Shown piece after piece: positions 11,386 through 21,960 of a DNA stretch of 64,000 nucleotides. The DNA is from Typhlomys cinereus. Taxonomy: Eukaryota > Chordata > Mammalia > Rodentia > Platacanthomyidae. The DNA is taken from NCBI GenBank assembly GCA_023101885.1, contig JALPQD010000293.1, positions 2,089,861 to 2,153,860 on the forward strand, given 5' to 3'. The notes beneath the pieces were generated by a model, which saw nothing but the letters and a program-made list of their open reading frames with translations, had not been told where the DNA came from and ran no database searches. The position numbers and the translations under genes are program-made. Every line of letters begins with the position of its first letter. The stretch's first letter is position 1.

Positions 11386-11522
11386 AGCCATCAGGGAAAT
11401 GCAAATCAAAACTTCCCTGAGATATCATCTCACCCTGGTCAGGATGGCAAAAATCCACAATACAAACAACAACAAATGCTGGAGAGGATGTGGAGAGAGG
11501 GGAACTCTCCTACATCTGGCGA
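11386..11522 (+). pseudogene. L1 ORF2: Continuation of the first L1's ORF2
   Basis: The sequence resumes the interrupted plus-strand ORF2 directly after the second TSD copy. It encodes the conserved [11 protein letters not shown]...[12 protein letters not shown]...[13 protein letters not shown] region in a slightly frameshifted state. About 45 bp expected between 'ctcctacat' and 'ctgg' is missing. It is cut at about 11522 by the T-rich start of a third, minus-strand L1 insertion. Confidence 0.85.
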
Positions 11523-12066
11523 TTCTTTTTTTTTTTTTTTTTTTTTTTTTCTGCTTGCAAGGTGGAATCTTTTTTTTTTTTTACTTCTTTTTTTTTATTA
11601 AAATTTAATTATACATTTTAAAATTTTTTTTACCAGTTCCCTCCCTCCCCCTTCCTCCCCCCGAATCCCCTCCTCCCCTTCCCCATCTCCCAGTGCCTCC
11701 CCCCCAATTCCCAGAGAGTCCTTTATTGTGTAGGCCTAACTCTCCACTGGGTCCTCCTCTCCGATGACATATAAGGACCCAGTGGCATTTCCATAAGCCC
11801 TTGCTCTTGTTCCCCTTAAGCATAAGATCACTACTATGGCTGTCAATCCCTTGCCTCCAGGGGTCTCGGTGCCCTTAACAGATGCTAGACTTTATGAGGG
11901 CAACAGTGCGCTGGGTCCTTATATGTCATCGGAGAGGAGGACCCAGTGGAGAGTTAGGCGCACACAATAAAGGACTCTCTGGGAATTGGGGGGGAGGCAC
12001 TGGGGGAAGGGGAGGGGGGAGGGAGGGAACTGGTAAAAAATTTTAAAATGTATAATTAAATTTTTA

Positions 12067-12108
<42 letters not shown>

Positions 12109-12624
12109 AATCTTACCGCCCCCTCTTCCGCAAATGTCCCTGAGCTCCAGGATGGGGAGAGATTAGGCTGGCCTAGTTCTATGTGATTGATATAGTCTCT
12201 GAAGTTCTGGATTGTGGTTTGTTGATTTTCTTTTGCAGTTTTGCTGCTCCTCCAATGCCCTTCACTCCATTCTGCTGGGCACTGTATGTCACCCCCTGGC
12301 CAGAGACAAAAAGCTGTTAAACTGGAGTCTTGTTATATAGCACATTCAAGGGTAGATGTAATAAGAGTAGGAAACCTCACTGAGGGAGGGGTCCATCACC
12401 CATTTGCAAAATGATTACTTTTTATCTGCTAGACTATATGCCCTCCCCTTCTGGTGAGATCAGGAAAGAACGTCTGTGAACTTAACCAGGTTTCTCATTA
12501 CTTACTTGCAGACCTTGATGGAGGCCTATTTTCTCTGCTGTAACATGGTCCCCTCTCTCCTTGTTTCTAACCTATGTAACACAGTAATTGCAAGGATTAT
12601 GAACAAGAGAGATGGGGTTGGAAA
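11523..12624 (-). mobile_element. Third L1: 5'-truncated and 5'-inverted, minus strand
   Basis: T-runs at 11527-11550 and 11570-11582 mark the minus-strand poly(A) tail. L1 3'UTR sequence follows (11588-11912 and 12110-12572). The last part, 12574-12622, is the same 3'UTR in the opposite orientation: it matches the reverse complement of about 6327-6376. That is the signature of twin priming, with about 15 bp lost at the junction. Imperfect TSDs 'tggcgattctt' (about 11516-11527) and 'tggaaattctt' (about 12623-12633) join the two halves of the host ORF2. Between the T-runs lies 'ctgcttgcaaggtggaatc', which resembles a snippet of the local SINE head and is unexplained. Confidence 0.8.
11590..12107. 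repeat. Large inverted repeat: L1 3' tail inside the third L1
   Basis: Plus-oriented L1 3'UTR sequence at 11913-12068 is nearly the reverse complement of 11590-11780, differing mainly by a gap in the polypyrimidine tract. It ends in 39 uninterrupted As (12069-12107). The arms are separated by about 130 bp. About 115 bp of the surrounding 3'UTR (the part equivalent to 5755-5866) is missing at the junction. The simplest reading is a very short plus-strand L1 3' end inserted with target deletion. A template switch during the third insertion is an alternative. The pure A-run suggests a recent event or a fragile assembly. Confidence 0.75.
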
Positions 12625-12972
12625 TTCTTAAAGAAGTTAAAGATTGAAATGCCATATGACTCTGTGATTCAACTATTGAGAATAACCCCCCATACAGCAG
12701 ACATTCACCTCGATAGCACAAGCATGACCATGTTCATAGCAGCACTGTTTACAATAACAAAGTCATGGAATGAACCCAAATATCCAACAGTTGAGGAGTG
12801 AATAAGGAAACACTGGTACATTTATACAATGGAGTACTACTCAGCCATCAAAAATGATGAATTACTGGAATTTGCTGGGAAATGGATTTCATTAGAAACA
12901 ATTATATTAAGTGAAGTATCCCAAACCCAGAAAATTAAGCGCCTTATGTACTCCCTAATTGGTGGCTCCTAG
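12625..12972 (+). pseudogene. L1 ORF2: C-terminus of the first L1's ORF2
   Basis: The last ORF2 segment resumes after the third insertion: EILKEVKDxNAI-like start, [18 protein letters not shown] near 12727-12780, [20 protein letters not shown] near 12810-12870, and the terminal LMYSLIGGS followed by TAG at 12970-12972. A TGA interrupts it at about 12799 (VEE*IRK). Sequence and end point match the corresponding region of the second L1 (6417-6780). Confidence 0.88.
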
Positions 12973-13998
12973 TACCAAACCCACCCAGCCCAGCTTGAGA
13001 CACTCCTAGGTAAATCTATGTATTACCTACAATAATTGCAAGGATTATGAACAGGAGGGATAGGGTTGTAGGGCTACACCAGAAACAACTAGAGAAGAGA
13101 CCATGTTACAGTAGAGAAAATAGGCCTCCATCAAGGACTGCAAGTAAGTAATGTGACACCTGGTTAAGTTCACAGATGTTTGTTCCTGATCATTTACAAC
13201 TAAGGGGGTATGATTTCAGCAGAAAGGGAGGCATATAGTCTGGCAGAGAAAAAGTAACCATTTTGCAAATGGGTGATTGACCCCTCCCTCACTGAGGTTT
13301 CCTACTTTTATTACATCTACCTTTGAATGTGCTCTTAGAAAAAGACTCCAGTTTAACAGCTTTTTGTCTCTGGCCAGGGGGCCCAGTGCCCAGCAGGATG
13401 GAGTGAAGGGCATTACAGGAGCAGCAAAACTGCAAAAGAAAATCAAAAAACCACAATCCAGAACTTCAGAGACTCTATATCAACCACCTAGAACTAGGCC
13501 AGACTAATCTCTCCCCATCCTGAAGCTCAGAGACATTTGCGGAAGCGGGGGCGGTAAGAGTGTAAGAGCAAAAGGATGGGAGGAGCAATGATTTGCAAGA
13601 TACTCCGCACAAGTTAGGGCTGAAGCAATCATAATTGGACTTTGCATGTCCTGTGCAATATCCAACACAGTATTGACCTCACAAAGTCTAGGCACCAAGA
13701 TCCTTGGAGGCAAGGGATTGGCAGCCACAGTAGTGTTCCTATACTTAAGGGGAACACTGGAAAGTGTTCAGGGAAATGCGACTGGGTCCTTGTACATCAT
13801 TGGAGAGGAGGGCCCAGAGGAGGGTCAGGTATGCATAAGAAAGGACTCTCTGGGAATTGGGGCGTGAGGCACTGGGGGATGGGGAAGGAGGGGTGAGGAG
13901 AGGGGGAGCAGGGGTTTCGGGTGGAGGAGGAGGGAGTGAGGAAACTGGTGTACCTATTAAGTTTGTATGAGCTGAGATAATAATAAAAATGTATAAAA
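12973..13998 (+). other. 3'UTR and tail of the first L1
   Basis: About 1 kb of L1 3'UTR in plus orientation, ending in a polypurine tract (about 13860-13945) and an eroded A-rich tail with AATAAAAA near 13981. It is followed directly by the 3' TSD. Apparent open frames across 13216-13896 are non-coding 3'UTR. Confidence 0.85.
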
Positions 13999-14013
13999 AC
14001 AATATTTAAATGA

Positions 14014-15599
14014 TGCAGCATTACAAAGCACAACTTTTTCAAAAATCAATTTAAACCTCATCCAGAATATAAAAATATAACATATCTAATCATACTATGG
14101 TTTCTTTTCAGATCATTTAAATTTTTTACCTTTCATAAAATTCTCTTATTAACAGACTAAAGGAGAAAAATATATGAAGACAATAAATGCTGAAAAATAT
14201 TGCTATAAATCTCAATACTCAATGACAATAAAATCTCTTAGCATCTTAGAGATACATTACTTCTTTTACTCAGTATGTACATCCTAACCCTCTCACTGTT
14301 GCAGGGGACTTAGTGTTTTTGAGGAAATTCAAGATATGTGTAACCTAGAAAATGATATAAATAATTTCAGATGACCAACTGGTAATACATTTCCACTTTT
14401 GGAAAAGCAATATAGCTAAGCTGTCAATAAAGCCTTCTATTTGAAAGGGGACAGAGTAACTAATCCAGCACACAGTATAAGGGAAAAGACATATTCACTC
14501 TACAATTTGCTAAGTTCTCATAAAACCTAATTATTATCATAATTTTTCAAGCATTGTGAATGCTAAGTCTTTTGTGATAAAATGCTTAAAATAACATAAT
14601 TAAAATGACTATTTTTCTATCTTACATGCTATTTAGTGAGTTATCTGGTCTTGAAAAGAAATGACTATAAGAACTCAGACAGAAAATGATTAGAAATTTA
14701 TAGTAAAAACAAAAATAAAGCGTAGTTCTAAAAGTACTTGAATTTAATGTACTCACTAAAAGTAAGACATTATAATTAACATTCTGTGGCTTCATCATTA
14801 CAATTAAAACTGCATATAGGTGCATTATTAAAATTAACATAGTACTTTGAGAGTATTACTGCAATTATAGTAGAATGGGTACATTATTATTGTTAACTTA
14901 GTACTATTTGCTATTATTATTGTTAACATAATACTATAGATCTATCATTACAATTAATATAGAATTTGAGTGCTTTACTTATTTTCTTCTGTCACATTGC
15001 AATACTTCTATGTAAGCAAAAGTTCAATACCTATGTGAAAAGAACTTTGTCCTTTGAAAAAGCACATTATATGAAGATTTGGATAGAAAGCATGTAAACA
15101 CTCAAGCTTGATGCAGAGTAAATGTGACTATAATCAAGAGAAACACGATCTTTCTGATATTTCTATAATTTAATTGTGTATGGTCATTTCCACTGGAATA
15201 ATTTCCCTTTTGTAATTATAATGATACTGGCTCAGAAAGTATTTTAAAATATCTTTAGCTTCTCAACCCAACCAGAGTTTTGACACATATTATTCTGAGC
15301 ATCCACACGACCAAGGTGATCACCTCCCCTTGCTAAGATGCTAGTAGAGTATAGAGTAGAGAACACAGACCTAGTCCTCTTCCTAAAGTGTTTTTCAATT
15401 AATTGAACATACAGGTGGTATGGAACTTATGATGGTTTGCCTTCCCACAAATTACTGATGACCGTTTTTCTAAGTTCATACTTAGAGTCTTCCATAAAGA
15501 ACAGCTTCACAAAAAAAATTTGTTTCAGTTAAAAACTACAAAAATATATTTTATATAATTACATATTCTTCTAAACTTGTTAAATCTCTAGTATTTATC
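14014..15599. other. Anonymous AT-rich sequence
   Basis: I see no gene, RNA or recognisable repeat here. The sequence is AT-rich with short 'attattattgttaac'-type iterations at 14880-14960. Open frames are short and lack any protein signal. Confidence 0.5.
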
Positions 15600-15955
15600 T
15601 ATTTAGTTCTATTTTTTGTTTTTGTATGAATGTGAGTGTGTTGTGTGTATGAATATGTGTATGTATGTATGCATATTTATATGTATGCGGAATCACATGT
15701 GTGCATGCTGAAGTCTGAGGTAGATGTGTGTGCCCTCATTTTGTATTTTTAGACAAGATCTCTCAAATGAACCTAGAGCTCACCTATGGGTTAGTCTAAC
15801 TTGCTCCTGGGTTCCACTGTCTCTTTCTCCTGAGTGCTTGGATTACAGAAGTCAGTCATGCAGGCCCAGCTTTTTGCATGGCCTCTGGGGATCAGAGCTC
15901 TGGTTCTCAGTATTCCATGAAAAGCAATTTTTTCACTGAACCATCTCTCCAGCCA
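15600..15955 (-). mobile_element. Old B3-like SINE (B2 superfamily), minus strand
   Basis: Reading in antisense, the plus strand begins with TG-rich simple sequence (15620-15700). It then has 'agacaagatctctcaaatgaacctagagctcacc' type body sequence and 'gtgcttggattacag', and ends with 'gaaccatctctccagcc', the complement of a B2/B3 tRNA-derived head. The long body between head and CA tail is what distinguishes rodent B3 from B2. It is heavily diverged. The 71-residue open frame at 15724 is a by-product of the SINE. Confidence 0.7.
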
Positions 15956-16454
15956 AGTTCAATATTTTTTTTGCTTAATTATGTCTGTTCTTTTATTCAA
16001 CTCACATGTCATTCACCTCTAAATGGGTCCTTCATATTCTAACTGTGATGTCTTTAAGTAAAGGTAATGACAAGTCACTGACATATTCTTCCTATTTCAA
16101 CCAGCATACTAATTTTCATATTCAGTAAATCTTTATTTGTGGATGAATTCTGAAAATATGCCCTGAAGAAGCATTCATGACCTTTATTTGTAGAAGTAAT
16201 TGCAATAGACATATCATGCTTGGAGTACTTATTTGTTTATATTACAAATAATTCAAGGAGAAGACAGATAGATACAGATACCAACTTAGCCATTGAAGTC
16301 TTGAGCTCTTGGAACAGTCATGAAGAATTGGTAGTTGAATTGAATTATGGAAAAGTCTGCAGGAGATTTTCAGATGGATAGACACATTCTAGCTTCTGGT
16401 GGGCAGGACTAGACCTTGGGCAAGTATTGTAATCAGCCTGAATGGTTGCTGATA
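15956..16454. other. Anonymous sequence
   Basis: AT-rich, without a recognisable gene or repeat apart from a short 'gatagatacagata' patch near 16267. Confidence 0.45.
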
Positions 16455-16815
16455 AATGACCATCAAATGGCTTAAGGGAACAAGGGGTTTATTCTCTTAC
16501 GATTTCTGGTTACAGTTCTTAGTCCAGCTTGACGGGAGAGCACGCACCAACACCAGGGCCGACGGAACTGACCACACCATCACTGCATAACGGCTGAGAG
16601 ATGGACAATCCTTACTTGCCAGACCAGCATGTCTGGCCAAGTGAACAGAAAGATGCCGACTTCCTCAACCAGCTCTCTGTGATTTATCCAGGGCCTAGTC
16701 CCACCCACCATGGACCTGGTCTTCCCCACCAGCTAGACAATCTCCTTCAGGTTTGCTCTGGGCTTAACTCAACCATCAACTCTCTACAATTGTGCTTAAC
16801 TATAACAGCAAACAA
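16455..16815 (+). repeat. Copy A of a ~350-bp interspersed repeat family
   Basis: The stretch from 'tttattctcttac' through 'ccagcttgacgggagagcac', 'acttgccagaccagcatgtc' and 'ccttcaggtttgctctgggc' recurs at 16860-17010 (inverted), 27395-27680, 36720-36930 (minus), 38758-39116 (minus), 46440-46800 and 52385-52770. Copies differ by roughly a quarter to a third of bases, so the family is old. Features such as '...gggagggccca...' and 'caggttgacat' resemble, from memory, rodent URR1/Charlie-type non-autonomous hAT repeats. That assignment is unverified. Confidence 0.65.
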
Positions 16816-16859
16816 ATAATATAGGGGGAAGTGGTTAAGGAAGTTGATATCCTTAGGTG

Positions 16860-17010
16860 TATTTGACTAGACATGCTGGTCTGGCAAAAGAGGATTGTTC
16901 CTCTTTTGGCGATCCTGTGGATATGGTGGGTGTAGCTTCCTTGGCTCCTGTTTGTTCATAAGAGCTCTCCTGCCAAGCTGGATATGCTGCCACTGGTGCC
17001 TGAAAAGGAA
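16860..17010 (-). repeat. Copy A' of the ~350-bp family, inverted next to copy A
   Basis: The reverse complement of this segment aligns with 16515-16640: 'tccagcttggcaggagag' against 'tccagcttgacgggagag', and 'gccagaccagcatgtct' in both. Together with copy A it forms an imperfect inverted repeat with a loop of about 220 bp. It could be a separate insertion or a local inverted duplication. Confidence 0.65.
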
Positions 17011-17039
17011 ATATAAGTTAGTAAATGTTAATAGTTTAA

Positions 17040-17891
17040 TTGGGTCACATTATAGGAAAGTATGCATTTTATGCCTATGAAGTAATCGCTGTAAGCACAA
17101 GTGATGTACTTGATAGTGGACATGATGATATTGTTTTCAAGTGCATGCAGCATCCTGCAATGAAAGATGAATTAGAAGTGAAGCAGGAGCTGACTATCTG
17201 TGTAGGTAGTGAGGGGAAGGAAACTATGGTAGAAACCATATTGCTCAAATATGTTGTACTGAGAATAGATGGCAGAATTAAAAGGGAATGGTATGGTTGA
17301 TGCTTGGAACACTATAGATGAGAAACACAAAACTCACTTTTGGCCATAAGACAGTCTAACAGACTTATTTAAAGACAGATTCCACAAAGCAAGGATTGGG
17401 ACAATAGGCTATCTAGACAGCTTCAATGAATTCTCTCCTGGGGAAAGTATACCAGACACTATTGCTCTTCTAGAGCAAGAGAAGATTCTTCTAGCAATAT
17501 ACCTCCAACTATGAGACCACACTATAACACCTTTAAAAAAAGAACTAAAGATGCTGTAACCAAGAAGTACTGCAGCTACATCATGATAGTTAAGACAGTT
17601 AACTGTCTGCCAAGGAAAAGCTGAGAACAAAAGAAGCCTAATATTATTAACAGCTCTTGAGATACCTACCAGCAACATCAAACAGTGACTAACTGCCACG
17701 AGGAGACAGTCAAGGCCAACACGCAACAAGGGAAAAGTTGGAAATCAACAAAGGGAGTTTCATCCCTCCTTAATTCAGTGCATGATCATCTCATTAGTTG
17801 GGATGCAGAAACATGTGAACTGTCCAGTGGCCTAGCACACGACCCCACACTAAATGTACCAAGCTTAGAGATTTCTTCAGTCTTTGTCTAG
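17040..17891 (+). pseudogene. Unidentified coding-like remnant
   Basis: One plus-strand frame stays largely open for about 280 codons: 17040-17300 (VIAVSTSDVLDSGHDDIVF...), a middle part with about six stops, then IPPTMRPHYNTFKKRTKDAV near 17500 and 17685-17891 (SSLLNSVHDHLISWDAETCE). The inferred peptide has ordinary soluble-protein composition, unlike the flanking AT-rich junk. It could be a decayed processed pseudogene or the coding part of an old retroelement. I recognise no family. There is no visible intron structure, and an interrupted A/T-run at 17939-17951 gives no clear tail. Chance openness is the main alternative. Confidence 0.3.
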
Positions 17892-18413
17892 TTTCTATCA
17901 CTGCATTATAAAAGCCCTTGACTAAGGAGTTTGGCTTTTTTTTTTTTTTAAACTCTAGGAATTACTTCCCATTCTAGAGAATTTGTCTCAGTTTTCATGA
18001 ATTATTTCTCATTTTTACTTAATGGCTTTTATACAAGCACACATCTGCTTTGCCTATTACAAGAGATTCTGTGTCATTAATTCATATTGTTTTAAGGCAA
18101 GGAACTCAGAGCTATTGTCCCAGGCAGACCCATCATGACATTGTTTATCATCCTAGCTTCTTGAGCCATGCCTAACAGAGTTAGGAAAGAATCTATTCTC
18201 AAACTCCTGCATCAGAATGATGTATTGAAGTTTTGGTAGTAAATACATAAGTAAATGCATAGAGATAATGTCAAGAAATTTCTAGGACTGACCTTGATCA
18301 ACATGACCATAACCATGGTCAATAATGTGAACAAGGGTAATATTTAAGGCATTCAAGTTTGCATGTCGAGGTGTCCTTAGTGAGGAATAATTCAGGCAAG
18401 AACAGAAAATAGA
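17892..18413. other. Anonymous sequence
   Basis: AT-rich. It contains a T-run at about 17938-17951. No gene or repeat family recognised. Confidence 0.45.
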
Positions 18414-18537
18414 GGGTTTAAGTCCTACAAAGACACAGAGAGCCTGGTGCTTTGTAAGCAGCAAGCAGCTACTGGGGGTTTAAGTCCTACAAAGACACAG
18501 AGAGCCTGGTGCTTTGTAAGCAGCAAGCAGCTACTGG
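18414..18537. repeat. Perfect 62-bp tandem duplication
   Basis: Two adjacent identical 62-bp units (18414-18475 and 18476-18537), each starting 'gggtttaagtcctacaaag' and ending 'cagcagctactgg'-like sequence. No mismatch is seen between units. The unit is not a known microsatellite and is not part of a recognised transposon. Confidence 0.9.
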
Positions 18538-18540
18538 GGG

Positions 18541-19439
18541 CTTCCAGTGCACCAAAATGTATACTCTTCTTCAGAAGTAAAGAGATCAAACAAATCGAAA
18601 CAGACAAGGAGCCACAGTTTGAGCATGTGACTTGATTCCACATCTGAACTGAATTTCATTACTTACCATCTGAAGTTCAATCTCAGATTGAAAATAAAAT
18701 CCTGACTTGTAAACAAAATAAAACACAACAAATGATACAAAATTTATTTTTCCTGCGTGAAATAGAAGTACCATACCCACAACTTACTTTGATCTGAGGG
18801 GCAGACAAGTGAAAGTGAACTAAGGAGAAGCTTAATGGATAACTCATGGTCACTGAAGACTTGACGCTAAAATAAAGTCCAATGAAATTGGGTTGAAAGA
18901 AAGAACACTTCTTGCAGAAGCGTGTCTTATAGATATTCTTTCCACATTCCCTCTGTGGCAATGTCTTGTTTACTTTCAGGGGTTCACATGTATATTATTC
19001 CTGAAAATTACTTTTCATAATTATTTTTTTAATTCAGTAGGATGTGATAATCATGAAAAGGAGCGAATATTATTTGAAAGTCAGTCATTTCTCAGATATT
19101 TGTAAAAGCAAAAATTCTTTCACACTACTATACCTTTCAATTTCATTTTCTAAAGTTTGTTGGGTAGATTTTGTTTTCAAGAAATGTTTGTACAAAGCAG
19201 CACTGAAAAGGAAAACGTGTTACTTGGTTTGGTTATAATAAAACAGTTTAGATGCTGTTCTTTTCTGATAACTGTTGCACATTTAAAGTTCTTCAGGCAG
19301 TTTAATGAAAAGCAGTTTTGTTCTTTAGAAGCAATATTATTATATCACCTGATTACAGTGAGAAAACTGTGCATAATTATATTAGTGAAATAAGGTTCTT
19401 ACTTCAGTAATGATTCTTTTATTCCAAATGAGTATCTAA
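18541..19439. other. Anonymous sequence
   Basis: AT-rich sequence with overlapping short open frames on both strands but no recognisable protein, RNA or repeat. Confidence 0.45.
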
Positions 19440-19530
19440 GCATGTGGCACAGGCCTCTCATCCTATAGCGAGGTTCACACATTGAGACCATCCTGAAGGA
19501 CATAGAGTGAGACCTTGTCTCAAAAAATCT
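19440..19530 (+). mobile_element. B1-like SINE fragment
   Basis: Diverged 7SL-derived sequence: 'gcatgtggcacaggcctctcatcc', then 'gaggttcacacattgagacca' and 'agtgagaccttgtctcaaaa', matching in order the A-like start, middle and end of rodent B1. Truncated and old. Confidence 0.6.
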
Positions 19531-19689
19531 AAATAATACTGAATAGAGCTAAAGAAACAAAAACATTTTGAAGATCAAAATCAACATACAACTGTGCAGA
19601 ACTAACTTTTAAAAAGTCTTACACACTCTATGGAGTTCTATAAATAATATTAAATGGAAAAAATTATCACTTAATTATGTATAATTATG

Positions 19690-19985
19690 TTAGGTTGGAG
19701 GGCTCAGGCATTAAGCCCCTGCCTCACAAGCAGAAGATCCTGAGTTCAGATTTCGGATCCCGGATCCCAAGTAAAAACACCAGGAAGAAATAGTGGAGTT
19801 TTATACTTCCAGCCCTGGATAGTGGAGACTGGGAAAGTCTAGAGTAAAGCAAAAAGGAGATAATACATTCTAGCCTGATTTCTGAAGTCACCTTGGGTCT
19901 CCACAGGCACACACAGTATTCTCTGATATATATACACACATGCGTGCACACACATGCAAAAAAAAGGTAAAACACAATAAAATTA
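19690..19985 (+). mobile_element. Old B2-superfamily SINE
   Basis: The tRNA-like head is recognisable ('gagggctcaggcattaag', 'gatcctgagttcagattt'). A body with 'cctgatttctgaagtcacc' and a CA/TA-rich tail follow (19915-19960). Head and body order match the young SINEs at 21978 and 63583 but with many substitutions, so it is an older relative. The 83-residue antisense frame is incidental. Confidence 0.7.
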
Positions 19986-21960
19986 TGTTAAGATACTATT
20001 TGTTCTTTATGGATTCCAGGCTCAATGCTTTTGACTTTAGACCTTGATCATAAGGACAATGTGCCTTAAGAGCAAATTGGAAAAAATGAGGTGATTTCAG
20101 ACTATTAATCAACACTGGTTCACAGGCCATGTTTCTAAATACCAGTTGTCAGTTCAGATGTGGCTATGCTGTCAGACTTACTACTGTGATTTCCATTCCC
20201 CTTATCCAAGACCAGCTGATTTTAAAATTATTCTGTTCCAATAAACACAGGTTTAACTACACTTTGTACAGCAGCCTTCAGTCACCACACACAATGAACT
20301 TCTGTGGTACATTATTAAGGTCAAATAGAATCACTGAGTGGAGTCTCAAATCCATGATTATTTTATTACTGCTATTTAGACATTTGCAAGCTGAGATCCT
20401 AGGGAGGGTAATTTAATCATATATTTAAAGTTTTTGCTAGAGGGCTACTGTTGATAAAAGGGTTGGGCATTTCCTTAGACAGAATTAGCTGCAGTCTGCA
20501 ATCTCTTAAGGACTACTTGCCCTGTTAACAATACACTGCTGTTTAGTTAAAATGATATATATGTATATATATCAACTTTATTGTTTTAAACAAAGTATCT
20601 GTCTCAAAATATTTAGTCTGGCTATAAAATGTGCTTACTGGTTATTTCCATATGAATAAGCTTGTTCCTCCATTTTATATCCACCATCCTACGTATTGTC
20701 CTATTAAAAATGTAGTAGACATTTTGCTCCTTTTACAATATGACAAGCACTAAACAAGTCATATTTCCAATGAATAGTCCAACAAAGAGATATTGATTAA
20801 GTAGTATCATTGAGCAGTTCATTTTCTTTCTTGTACATCAAATTGGCACTTTGAAACCTGAGCTAAAATTGAATTGCTTCACAGCTACATCCAGTTCTCA
20901 GGATGATTGTCTGAGTAAGTTCTAAAAATTGGACCTGCAATAATTTACTCAGGAGTATTTTCATATTAACACCCATTTACTATTTTAGATATTATATGCA
21001 CAGGAATTTTTATGTCAATTTAAAAAGCTGCTCATTAAAGCTAGAGTACTGTAATCCAAATTCCATCTATATTTTTGATATTATGCTAAGCCCTCTTTGG
21101 TTTCAACGTGATGAAACAAATTCACTCACAAGAGAATTGAAGACAAGTTAATTTGTTAACTTGATTTCTGTGGGATCAAACATTATGTATGCAATAGGAA
21201 TACTCAACCAATGAGCAACAATATAAAGTAAAGATGAAGATGAGCAAAATCCAAAGATTTTGTAAATTAGTGGGGGACTGATTTCCTGCAAGGAAAAGAA
21301 AATTCATATCATATATTAAAATGTTAATGCCCTTTCCAAGACTTTAATATTACACATTTTTAAATTATTCTTGTCCAATTTAGTGTCTTCTATCAATAGA
21401 ATGTAACAATCAATTTGAAATTATTGATATGTTCACTATGTGAATGTTGGATTACATGGCCCACCAAAGCCACTTAATTCATTCAAAAATATCAGAAAGA
21501 CTGATGATATTTCCATTTCTTGAAGATTCAATAAATAAATTATTGTAAATAGCATGTTTCAATATAAAATTAGAAATTAACAAAGAATAATTATATGCTA
21601 GCATGGATTATACTCATAAATATGGGCTTGAAAAAAATCATTTTACAATTCTGTTACAGAAACTGAGGTAGATATACCTAGTCAATAACTTTGCATGTCA
21701 AGATACTTTTGTTCTTGCAAGGCAGGTAATAATAGGTGAAGTACCACGGGACTTTTGCAGGATCAGGAATGTTCCTTATCTTGATTCGATGCTAGTTATA
21801 AGTGTTCACTATATCTTATGCACCATTTATTAATTTGCACTGAGTGTTTTTGTTTCAAATAGTATTTTTTTGTTTCAAGTAGGGCATTGCTTAATATTGC
21901 TCTTAAATAAACAGTTTTAATATTCCTGGTTAAAGTATACTTAAGTACAAGGTATTATTA
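19986..21960. other. Anonymous AT-rich sequence
   Basis: About 2 kb without a recognisable gene or dispersed repeat. A short palindromic (AT)n patch lies near 20555-20572. Some stretches (for example 20990-21140) look less repeat-like and could be constrained non-coding DNA, but I cannot show conservation. Confidence 0.45.

Larger units (their letters stand above)
764..14013 (+). mobile_element. Full-length plus-strand L1 split by later insertions, with its TSDs
   Basis: The element body runs 779-13998 and is flanked by identical 15-bp direct repeats, acaatatttaaatga, at 764-778 and 13999-14013. In order it has a GC-rich 5'UTR (779-1007), ORF1 (1008-2078), ORF2 and a 3'UTR. ORF2 is broken into 2129-5413, 11386-11522 and 12625-12972. 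The gaps are filled by two later L1 insertions. Removing them leaves about 6.1 kb, a normal full-length L1. ORF1 has a nonsense codon and ORF2 has many lesions, so this copy is dead. Matching TSDs on either side of 13 kb show that all the nesting happened after this element landed. Confidence 0.9.

Noticed and set aside
11035..11409. 124-codon proline/arginine-rich minus frame upstream of the L1 ORF1
   Set aside because: Lies in the CpG-rich monomeric 5'UTR; composition is explained by GC content and the repeat.
13216..14042. Several 70-85-codon frames on both strands
   Set aside because: All lie in the L1 3'UTR, including its polypurine tract; the same region elsewhere is broken differently.
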